DNA of 31,563 bases from Holosporaceae bacterium (GTDB lineage: Bacteria > Pseudomonadota > Alphaproteobacteria > UBA3830). The position numbers and the translations under genes were made by a program. Below are positions 25,550 to 31,563 of the stretch, piece after piece. Every line of letters starts with the position of its first letter. Position 1 is the stretch's first letter. Under the pieces are notes generated by a model. It made no database searches. It saw only the letters and a program-made list of their open reading frames with translations, and had not been told where the DNA came from. Location of the stretch: contig JAITDB010000014.1 in the NCBI GenBank assembly GCA_031282785.1, positions 1 through 31,563 on the forward strand. The letters run 5' to 3'.

Positions 25550-26020
25550 TTATTTTTTCCGAAAGCTATCGAAACTTATAATTTTTCCATCGCCATTGCC
25601 TGAAGAAACGTCGGAGTCAGTATTTTTTTCTGTTTTGCTATGTTCTCCGTTTGGAGAATCAGATCTATCTAGAGACGGAGTAAACTGCAGTGCGAATTTC
25701 ACAGATGGATCCACAAATGCCGTCAACGAAGAAAACGGTATGACCAGAGTTTCTCGAACTCCGCTAAAACTTAGATCCACGGAAAAATAATCGCTGAAAA
25801 CTTTCAAATTCCAAAACTGATATTGCAGAATGATCATTACTTCTTCCGGATGGCGTTCTTTCAGATAATCGGGCACTTTTGTTCTTGGATGATCCGTGCG
25901 AAAACGCACATAAAAGTGATGGCTTCCGATTATACCATTGGCGGAGACGTCTTCCAGCACCTCGCGCACTACAGCAATCAGCGCTTTCTGAACCAAATCG
26001 TCGTACCTAAAATGACTCAT
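25550..26020 (-). CDS. sspB: SspB-type ClpXP adaptor (alphaproteobacterial form)
   Basis: SspB delivers ssrA-tagged proteins to the ClpXP protease. The 156-residue protein has the binding domain (FRYDDLVQKALIAVVREVL, then HHFYVRFRTDHP, YLKERHPEEVMIILQYQFWN, and DYFSVDLSFSGVRETLVIPF), a flexible acidic linker, and a C-terminal ClpX-docking tail (KIISFDSFRKK). I chose the ATG at 26020 with GGAGA seven bases upstream; a TTG four codons earlier is less likely. It lies 31 bp after the tRNA-His gene on the same strand. Confidence 0.9.
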   Translation of the reverse strand: MSHFRYDDLVQKALIAVVREVLEDVSANGIIGSHHFYVRFRTDHPRTKVPDYLKERHPEEVMIILQYQFWNLKVFSDYFSVDLSFSGVRETLVIPFSSLTAFVDPSVKFALQFTPSLDRSDSPNGEHSKTEKNTDSDVSSGNGDGKIISFDSFRKK

Positions 26021-26051
26021 TATTATCTCCAAAGCCTATGCAGAAAAATCG

Positions 26052-26129
26052 TGGGGCGAGTGATCAGAATCGAACCGACGACCTCCAGAGCCACAATCTG
26101 GCGCTCTAACCAACTGAGCTACACCCGCC
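26052..26129 (-). tRNA. tRNA-His (anticodon GTG)
   Basis: A full cloverleaf can be drawn on the - strand. The acceptor GCGGGTG pairs with CACTCGC (one G-U), and the additional G at position -1, typical of tRNA-His, faces discriminator C73. The D arm is GCTC/GAGC. The anticodon stem CCAGA/TCTGG encloses loop TTGTGGC, giving anticodon GTG. The T arm has TTCGATT. The CCA end is encoded. It is the first gene of a likely unit with sspB and the M50 gene, with an AATAAACACAAC element 50 bp upstream. Confidence 0.96.
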
Positions 26130-26312
26130 ATAAAAAACATGAAACCGCCAAAAAATAATTAAATAATCATCAGCGGACAATAAACACAACCTTCCATTCG
26201 ATGTTTTTACTATTTTAATGGTAAAACGTCAAGATACGTATTCTGAATCTTTTTATTTGTTCTATGTGTTTTTTATTGCTGGAGACTCGATGTTGAAAAA
26301 TTAATCCAACCA
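26130..26312. other. gap between tRNA-His and the secA 3' end
   Basis: A gap that should hold the promoter of the tRNA-His unit on -. At 26179-26190 the + strand reads AATAAACACAAC, identical over 12 bases to 29326-29337 upstream of secA. On the - strand this gives TTGTGT, 17 bp, TTATTT, a weak promoter-like pair. No RNA or coding gene is visible. Confidence 0.45.
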
Positions 26313-26335
26313 AAATCGCCAATTCCCGGCAATTT
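26313..26335 (-). terminator. possible terminator of secA
   Basis: On the - strand AAATTGCC and GGCGATTT form an 8-bp stem (one G-U) with a 7-base loop, 24 bp after the secA stop. The stem is followed by TTTTGG and then a second T-rich stretch. The T-run is broken, so this is a moderate call. Confidence 0.4.
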
Positions 26336-26358
26336 ATCCTGTAAAGCACTTTATGGTC

Positions 26359-29250
26359 TTATTCTTTTTCCTCGTGTCTCGGAGGAATTTTTCCACAGCA
26401 ATTTTTATATCGAAGTCCACTACCGCAAGGACACAGAGTATTTCTCGAAACGGCAAACGGATCCGACATTTCATCCACATCAAACGGATTATGAGTTTCC
26501 TTCAGATCAAATGGGTTACTAGCTTTCTCAGCATTAAACGGATTGGAAATTTTTCTATTGTTTTTTTTGCCTCTGGTTATTTTTTTATCTATTTTTTCTT
26601 CCAGAGCGATATCATTTTCCTGAGCTCTTGCTTCAGTTAAGCTCTTCCAAAACGCTTGGTAGTCAAAATCATCGCCATTATCATCGAATCCGGTCGCGTT
26701 GAAGTCGAGTCCGTTAGCGCTAAGTTCGTTGAAATCGTTTTTACTGAAGAGGAGCTCGTCCAATTCGTTATCTTTTTTAATGCCGGCCAATTCGAACAGC
26801 GACAACGTTTTCACGGTTTCTTCTCTTATGGTGTTCGACATCATTTCGAAGAGCGAAAACGCTTCCTGTTTGTATTCGTTCAGCGGGTCGCGTTGGGCGT
26901 AGGCGCGCAGGTTAATACCTTGACGCACTCGATCGAGGTTCAGCAGGTGTTCCTTCCAGTATTGATCGATCATACGCAGCAGCACGCTTCTTTCCATATA
27001 TCTCATCATGTGCGGTGTGTAGAGTTCTTCTTTTCTTTGCATTTTTTCGGCGATCTGCTCGTACACAAGATCGATGGCGTTGTCGCGGGACAGATTTCTT
27101 TCTCTTCGGATAGAAATATCGCTGCCAAAAAATTCTGTTAGTTTTTCGTCGATGGCCTGATGATCCCAGAATTCGTATGGAGTATTATCTGGCACGAAGC
27201 TATATATTATTTTTTCGATGACTTCGCGTCGCATTTCATTTATATCTTCGGAGAAGTCGGCGTCTTCGGACATGAGTTCATATCTTTGGGAGTATATGAC
27301 TTTTCGCTGATCATTCATTACATCGTCGAATTTCAACAGATGTTTACGGATGTCGTAGTTGCGGGCTTCGACTCTTTTCTGAGCTTTTTCCAGAGCCTTA
27401 TTAACCCACGGATGGATTATTGCTTCGCCTTCTTCTATGCCGATTTTCTGTAGCATGGCGTCGAGTCTTTCGGCTCCGAAGATGCGCATCAGATCATCTT
27501 CCAGCGATAGAAAGAATTTGGAAGCTCCCGGATCTCCTTGACGTCCCGACCGTCCTCGCAGCTGATTATCGATTCTTCTGCTTTCGTGACGCTCGGTGCC
27601 GACCACGTACAGACCTCCGGCTTTTTTTACTATCTCGAAATCCCGCGTGATTTCCATTTCTGCTTTTTCTTGTATTTGTCTTTTATCTTCTTCATTTTCT
27701 ACTCCAGCCAATTCTCGAGCGAGTCTTGCTTCGAGATTTCCGCCCAATTTTATGTCTGTACCTCGGCCGGCCATGTTGGTGGCGATGGTGACAGCTCCTG
27801 GCATACCGGCGTCAGCAATGATCTGGGCTTCGACGTCGTGGTATCGAGCGTTCAGAACATTATGCGGAATGCCTTGTTTTTTCAAAATGGACGATATGTG
27901 TTCTGACTTCTCGATACTCACTGTACCAACGAGGACCGGCTGCTTCCGGGCATTGCATTCTCGGATCAGCGAGACAATTGCGTCGTATTTTTCTTTGGCA
28001 GTTCTGTACACTTCGTCGTCCAGATCCTGACGAGTCACTGGAACGTTGGTAGGGATAACGAGGGTTTCCACGTTGTAAATTTCCGACAATTCCTGCGCTT
28101 CGGTTTCTGCTGTTCCAGTCATGCCGGACAACTTCTTATACATGCGGAAAAAATTTTGAAACGTAATAGAGGCCAGCGTCTGATTTTCCATTTCAACGTG
28201 GACTCTTTCTTTGGCTTCGATGGCCTGGTGCAGACCGTCGGAATAGCGACGTCCTTCCATCATTCTGCCGGTAAATTCGTCGATAATAATGACCTTGTCA
28301 TTTTTTACGATGTAGTCCACGTCTCTTTTGAACAAATGATGCGCCTTCAGAGCCTGATTCGCATGGTGCACTATACTTATATTTTGAATATCGTAGAGAT
28401 TTTTTGTTTGCAGCAGCCCGGCTTCGCTCAAAAGATTTTCGATATGTTCGTTTCCAGCCTCTGTTAGAGTCATGCTGCGGTGTTTTTCATCGATTTCGTA
28501 GTCTTCTTTGAATAATTTCGGGATAACCGAGTCCACTTGCACATATAGATCGGCGGAATCCTCGGCCGCGCCTGATATGATCAGTGGCGTACGTGCTTCG
28601 TCTATCAGGATGCTGTCCACTTCGTCGACGATCGCGTAGTTAAACGGACGCATCACCAGTTCCGAAGAGTAAAATTTCATGTTGTCCCGCAGATAATCGA
28701 AGCCGAGCTCGTTATTGGTGGCGTAGGTAACGTCGCAGGCGTATTGTTCTTTTCTCTGGGCATCGCTCAGACCGTGCACAATGATACCAACGGTGAGTCC
28801 CAGAAATCTATAGATTTTTCCCATCCACTCGGCGTCGCGGTGGGCCAGATAGTCGTTGACGGTAACCACATGGACGCCCTTGCCTTCCAGAGCGTTCAGA
28901 TAAACAGCCATGGATGCCACCAGTGTCTTTCCTTCACCGGTTTTCATCTCTGCGATCATGCCGTTGTGCAGTACCTGCGCTCCCACCATCTGCACATCAA
29001 ACGGACGCATGCCCAGGGTCCTCTTGGACGCCTCTCGGACCACCGCAAACGCTTCCGGAAGAATGTTGTCCAGTGTTTCGCCTTCGCTCAAGCGCCGTCT
29101 AAACTCCGCAGTTTTGTTCCGCAACTGAGTGTCCGTCAGGGGAGCAATAGACGACTCCCAGGAATTAATTTCCTCTGCCACTCTCAAATATTTTTTCACA
29201 ACCCTATCGTTGTGAGAACCAAAAATCAATTTCAAAAAATTCATTAACAT
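26359..29250 (-). CDS. secA: preprotein translocase ATPase SecA with NPF-type tandem repeats in its tail
   Basis: SecA is the ATP-driven motor that pushes preproteins through SecYEG. All core motifs are present: [11 protein letters not shown] (Walker A), [20 protein letters not shown], the preprotein cross-linking domain, [12 protein letters not shown], the [13 protein letters not shown] motif VI region, and the helical wing and scaffold. The tail ends in a zinc motif [13 protein letters not shown]. Before it, residues 902-937 are four tandem 9-residue repeats built on NPF or DPF, which I do not know from other SecA proteins. The ATG at 29250 has GGAG seven bases upstream and gives 963 residues; ATGs at 29253 and 29244 are alternatives. 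Confidence 0.97.
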   Translation of the reverse strand: MLMNFLKLIFGSHNDRVVKKYLRVAEEINSWESSIAPLTDTQLRNKTAEFRRRLSEGETLDNILPEAFAVVREASKRTLGMRPFDVQMVGAQVLHNGMIAEMKTGEGKTLVASMAVYLNALEGKGVHVVTVNDYLAHRDAEWMGKIYRFLGLTVGIIVHGLSDAQRKEQYACDVTYATNNELGFDYLRDNMKFYSSELVMRPFNYAIVDEVDSILIDEARTPLIISGAAEDSADLYVQVDSVIPKLFKEDYEIDEKHRSMTLTEAGNEHIENLLSEAGLLQTKNLYDIQNISIVHHANQALKAHHLFKRDVDYIVKNDKVIIIDEFTGRMMEGRRYSDGLHQAIEAKERVHVEMENQTLASITFQNFFRMYKKLSGMTGTAETEAQELSEIYNVETLVIPTNVPVTRQDLDDEVYRTAKEKYDAIVSLIRECNARKQPVLVGTVSIEKSEHISSILKKQGIPHNVLNARYHDVEAQIIADAGMPGAVTIATNMAGRGTDIKLGGNLEARLARELAGVENEEDKRQIQEKAEMEITRDFEIVKKAGGLYVVGTERHESRRIDNQLRGRSGRQGDPGASKFFLSLEDDLMRIFGAERLDAMLQKIGIEEGEAIIHPWVNKALEKAQKRVEARNYDIRKHLLKFDDVMNDQRKVIYSQRYELMSEDADFSEDINEMRREVIEKIIYSFVPDNTPYEFWDHQAIDEKLTEFFGSDISIRRERNLSRDNAIDLVYEQIAEKMQRKEELYTPHMMRYMERSVLLRMIDQYWKEHLLNLDRVRQGINLRAYAQRDPLNEYKQEAFSLFEMMSNTIREETVKTLSLFELAGIKKDNELDELLFSKNDFNELSANGLDFNATGFDDNGDDFDYQAFWKSLTEARAQENDIALEEKIDKKITRGKKNNRKISNPFNAEKASNPFDLKETHNPFDVDEMSDPFAVSRNTLCPCGSGLRYKNCCGKIPPRHEEKE
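26440..26547 (-). repeat. four 27-bp tandem repeats in secA coding NPF/DPF motifs
   Basis: Translated on -, the block reads [36 protein letters not shown]. Each unit is exactly nine residues with the [S/H][N/D]PF core at the same place. The codons for the NPF core are nearly the same between units, as expected from tandem duplication, while the rest has diverged. It lies in the flexible linker before the zinc tail. Confidence 0.8.
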
Positions 29251-29796
29251 CATCACGCTCCAGTGCTGCACACGCAAAATCGCATATGGCAAAAAATGGA
29301 TAGATTAAAGTATCACAAAACGCATAATAAACACAACGTCAACCTGAAGCCAAAATCCGCATTATCTAGCAAAAAATTCCGAGTTTGAAAATAAATCGCC
29401 GACGATGCTCGAATTAAAAGCTGCTCATAAATCAGACACTTCCGAGCACTTTTTCGAAAAAAATAAAGAAAAATCACGGTGCACTCGGACATCCGTGAAA
29501 ATTTAAGCAGCAAACAAGAGAAAATACCAAAAATGCAGCTTAATAATATGGTTTTAATCGATAATTTACATTGCATTTTATTTTTTTGCGACTCCATCTT
29601 AGGATTCTAGAAAAAAATCGTCAATAAAACGTAAAAAAAATGGAAATATCCATCTGCAAGTCCTAAAAACAGCATAATAAAAGGTTTTTTTTGACCGTTG
29701 GAAACATACAGCAAAACGATTTTGCAGGCAAGTAGATATCTCAAAAAAAAGCCACATTTTTTTTGTATTTTTCAAAAAAAAACAAACTCAATTTTG
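29251..29796. other. intergenic region between divergent secA and the proline-rich protein gene
   Basis: AT-rich, with many A- and T-runs. It holds the secA upstream element (29314-29337). AAAATGCA at 29530-29537 can pair with TGCATTTT at 29572-29579, which is followed by ATTTTTTT; the loop is 34 bases, so it is a weak terminator-like structure. A 94-codon frame on - (29313-29597) encodes hydrophobic residues but has no recognisable features or good ribosome binding site, and I do not call it. No tRNA or known RNA is seen. Confidence 0.5.
29314..29337 (-). promoter_or_regulatory. upstream element of secA
   Basis: The block 29314-29334 nearly repeats 14330-14349 upstream of pepP, and 29326-29337 (AATAAACACAAC) is identical to 26179-26190 upstream of tRNA-His. 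On the coding strand it reads GTTGTGTTTATT, then GTTTTGTG. TTGTGT with GATACT 16 bp on could be a weak promoter. It lies 64-87 bp before the secA start. Confidence 0.45.
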
Positions 29797-29825
29797 TTGA
29801 CATTTTATGTTTCTTATTGTATACT
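29797..29825 (+). promoter_or_regulatory. consensus sigma70 promoter of the proline-rich protein gene
   Basis: TTGACA at 29797-29802, a 17-bp spacer, and TATACT at 29820-29825. This is the best promoter in the window: a perfect -35 and five of six at -10. Transcription should start near 29832, leaving a leader of about 30 bases with a strong ribosome binding site (GGAGGG). The gene is therefore probably well expressed. Confidence 0.8.
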
Positions 29826-29860
29826 GATAGTATGATCAAAATGTAATGGAGGGAATAAGT

Positions 29861-31303
29861 ATGAAAAAAATGATCTATCTCATGTCGGCAATTATGCTGG
29901 CGTCAATCATATCTTCCGAAGTGGACGGTATGAAAAAAAAATCGCCTGACAACGCTGGTATAGCAGTTCATACGATTATGGCAGCTATGCGACACAGAAT
30001 TAGAGAAAGTAACGGGCTGAACGAGAATGAAAAAAAAATTGCGGAGGCTATCTGGAAGGTTGCGAATGATTACTATAAAAGGCTCAATCTATCACAGAAT
30101 GAATTGTTTTCTCTGGCAAGAGATTTAAAGGCTGCATGTGCTAAGAAGACTCCATCAGAATTGTTGGATCTCACTCTTGACTTATATTGTTATGCGTCAG
30201 ATAGACCAGATGTGGTTTTTGCACAACATTTTCTAAGGACTTTAGCGAGTTCACCATTATTATCTCCAGCTAGCGGGCAATTGTTACAAAATAGAAAGCA
30301 ACGAGGCCAATATGATTCACCAGAAGTAGTGAAGCTTTTTAATACTTTTTTCAGAACTCAGTCTTTGAATTCAAGTACTACAATGCAACCAAGACCAACG
30401 CCAATGCCTTCAACTTCGGTGCAGCCAGGGCAAAAACTAACGTCAACGTCTCCAACTTCGGTGCGGGCAGAGCAGCCTTCAACTACAGGGGGGCCATCAG
30501 GAGTACAAGATGTAAGCAAAGAAAAAAGATCCTCAGTCAATCGTACGCCAAAACAAAATCTATCGGCACCGTCACCGACTAGTACAGAAGGAGGTGTTCC
30601 GCCACCGCCACCGATTGGTATAGAAGGAAATGTTCCGCCACCGCCAGCGCTTGAGACCGGTAAGACAGGATTGGGAAATTTTGCGGACCAAATAGCTAAA
30701 GCTAAGCTCAAGCATATCGATACCATTAATACTTTACCAACGGGGGTGACTCCTCCAGCTGGTGGTCAGAAAGGAGCATTGATGCTTGGAAAGGCAGACC
30801 TTAATAAAAAGAAGGGGGAATTGCACAAAGTTCCTCCGCGCGGGGAAACTAAACATACTTTTGAGGTTAACAATAATGAGGCAGCAAAAATCTTGCAAAA
30901 TCAGATGGGAAAGCTACGTCCAGTACCTAAAAAACCAGCGACGCCAGTACCTGTAGCACCTGAAGCTGTGGTACCTGAAGCTGTGGTGCCTGGGACGCCT
31001 GCAGTACCTGCAGTACCTGAAGCTGTGGTACCTGGGACGCCTGAAGCTGTAGTACCTGAAACTGTGGTGCCTGGAATACAGCCCCCAAATGTGATTGTAA
31101 AAAAGATAAGAAAGAGGGGCGACTTAGTCGGTCAACAAATTCCAGGTACTGCGGATATAACGTTGAGACCTACTCATCCATCCTCAGAGCCACAACTTCC
31201 AGAACCTCCAATAATAGGAGATATTGAAAGGGTAAGGGAGAATCTGCGTCACGTAGAAATAGTAGAAGTAGAAGTAGAAGTAGAAGTAGAAGAAGAAGAA
31301 TAA
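29861..31303 (+). CDS. secreted proline-rich repeat protein with WH2-like segments and acidic tail
   Basis: I do not recognise the family. From the ATG at 29861 (GGAGGG seven bases upstream) it has 480 residues. Parts in order: signal peptide (MKKMIYLMSAIMLASIISSE); a predicted helical domain, about 30-165; a Ser/Thr/Pro linker; two polyproline tracts at 247-251 and 259-262; a segment NFADQIAKAKLKHID at 273-287 and another, AAKILQNQMGKLRPV, at 341-355, both resembling actin-binding WH2 motifs; Val-Pro repeats (PEAVVP, about 365-405); a basic patch KKIRKRG; and an acidic Glu-Val tail. Polyproline, WH2 and acidic order recalls RickA or WASP-type proteins, but the match is loose and the tail lacks a tryptophan. 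Function is unproven. An IS remnant lies downstream. Confidence 0.85.
   Translation: MKKMIYLMSAIMLASIISSEVDGMKKKSPDNAGIAVHTIMAAMRHRIRESNGLNENEKKIAEAIWKVANDYYKRLNLSQNELFSLARDLKAACAKKTPSELLDLTLDLYCYASDRPDVVFAQHFLRTLASSPLLSPASGQLLQNRKQRGQYDSPEVVKLFNTFFRTQSLNSSTTMQPRPTPMPSTSVQPGQKLTSTSPTSVRAEQPSTTGGPSGVQDVSKEKRSSVNRTPKQNLSAPSPTSTEGGVPPPPPIGIEGNVPPPPALETGKTGLGNFADQIAKAKLKHIDTINTLPTGVTPPAGGQKGALMLGKADLNKKKGELHKVPPRGETKHTFEVNNNEAAKILQNQMGKLRPVPKKPATPVPVAPEAVVPEAVVPGTPAVPAVPEAVVPGTPEAVVPETVVPGIQPPNVIVKKIRKRGDLVGQQIPGTADITLRPTHPSSEPQLPEPPIIGDIERVRENLRHVEIVEVEVEVEVEEEE
30950..31075 (+). repeat. degenerate tandem repeat coding Val-Pro-rich PEAVVP units
   Basis: Variants of GTACCTGAAGCTGTGGT recur, interrupted by GGGACGCCT units, giving PEAVVP, PGTP and AVPAVP steps. 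The near-identical DNA copies (for example CCTGAAGCTGTGGT at least three times) point to recent slippage or recombination. The block is in frame and only changes the length of a flexible linker. Confidence 0.75.
31253..31301 (+). repeat. hexanucleotide repeat GTAGAA coding the Glu-Val tail
   Basis: GTAGAA is repeated about six times with one variant (ATAGTAGAA at its start), ending in GAAGAAGAA before the TAA. Because the unit is six bases, gain or loss keeps the frame and changes only the length of the acidic EV tail. Confidence 0.8.
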
Positions 31304-31328
31304 TAAGAATAAATAGTAATTCTCCCCA

Positions 31329-31380
31329 AGAAAGGTCTAGCAATTACCAATGATAAAGAGGAAATTGTCTAGACCTTTCT
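31329..31380. repeat. perfect 12-bp inverted repeat after the proline-rich gene
   Basis: AGAAAGGTCTAG at 31329-31340 and CTAGACCTTTCT at 31369-31380 are perfect inverted copies, with AATT/AATT able to pair further inside. No T-run follows, so a terminator is only moderately likely. It ends 21 bp before the stop of the transposase remnant, so it could be an IS end or a small palindromic element. Confidence 0.6.
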
Positions 31381-31401
31381 GATAAGATGTCGGAAATTTC
31401 G

Positions 31402-31563
31402 CTAATACAGTGGGGCTTCGGCGAACTCCTTGCCATTGTCATAGGTCATTGTGTGCACTAATTTTTTCATATTTTTCAGCATGTTAATGATTGCTTTGCT
31501 TGTATTTTTCATTGATCTTTTCCCTATTTTTCTTATTTTTACATATTTAGAATGGCGCTCGAC
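31402..31563 (-). mobile_element. IS30-family transposase remnant (cut by the window, lacks the C-terminus)
   Basis: On the - strand the frame is open from the window edge for 53 codons to a TAG at 31402-31404. It reads VERHSKYVKI, then AIINMLKNMKKLVHTMTYDN, then GKEFAEAPLY. The pattern VER-S-Y near the start of the catalytic core and VHTxTxDNGKEFA around the second catalytic Asp is typical of IS30 transposases. A normal protein would run on for about 90 residues after KEFA with the catalytic Glu; here it stops after five more residues. So it is a truncated, dead copy at least at this end. Confidence 0.8.

Noticed and set aside
26656-27141. 161-codon frame on + inside secA
   Set aside because: Opposite-strand shadow of secA; phenylalanine- and valine-rich with no domain features.
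28744-29247. 167-codon frame on + inside secA
   Set aside because: Shadow of a strongly conserved SecA region on the other strand.
29313-29597. 94-codon hydrophobic frame on - between secA and the proline-rich gene
   Set aside because: AT-rich region, no good ribosome binding site, no recognisable domain; it also covers the secA upstream element.
1-31563. CRISPR array or prophage
   Set aside because: No regularly spaced repeats and no phage structural genes in the window.

Overview
The window looks like a chromosomal piece of a reduced, host-associated alphaproteobacterium. The evidence is the rpsH-rplF-rplR-rpsE-rpmD-rplO-secY-adk-rpsM-rpsK-rpoA-rplQ order, the dus-ntrY-ntrX-trkA block, the alpha-type SspB, and the FYDLN and DUF2155 proteins. 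Base composition is AT-rich, with A/T-rich gaps, two frameshifted genes and an IS remnant. A Holosporales- or Rickettsiales-like intracellular symbiont is my inference; no rRNA is present to place it.

Layout. 1-6869: the end of the spc operon and the alpha operon, all on +, tightly packed with 2-17 bp gaps or short overlaps. 6941-12679: recO, a lone pntAA, a frameshifted pmbA/tldE, a D,D-carboxypeptidase, tmk and a GrpB-like protein, all on +. 12615-14270: aminopeptidase P on -, overlapping the GrpB gene tail to tail. 14575-22583: a mevalonate-kinase-like gene, an FYDLN protein, a DUF2155 protein, a dihydrouridine synthase, a small Fis-like protein that looks like the surviving DNA-binding end of NtrC, then NtrY, NtrX and TrkA. 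22584-23199: a long gap holding a strong promoter and what looks like a discrete structured RNA, then asd and a frameshifted parvulin. 24881-29253: three transcription units' worth of - strand genes (tRNA-His, sspB and an M50 protease; secA). 29797-31303: a consensus promoter and a secreted proline-rich, repeat-rich protein. 31402-31563: the start of an IS30-type transposase remnant running off the window.

How the parts work together. Most genes are housekeeping: translation, the Sec translocon (secY and secA), RNA polymerase alpha, nucleotide kinases, proteolysis and wall trimming. The most individual parts are (a) the remodelled dus-ntr locus, where ntrB and most of ntrC are gone, a free Fis-like domain remains, and NtrX has lost its Walker A lysine; (b) a mevalonate kinase near the place where many alphaproteobacteria keep ispDF; (c) an RNA candidate with its own promoter and an 18-bp closing stem; (d) a secreted protein with polyproline tracts, WH2-like segments and an acidic tail, recalling actin-nucleation factors; (e) a near-identical upstream element before pepP and secA, with a shorter match before the tRNA-His unit.

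Limits: family calls rest on recognised motifs and remembered family features, with no database search. The frameshifts could be real or sequencing errors.
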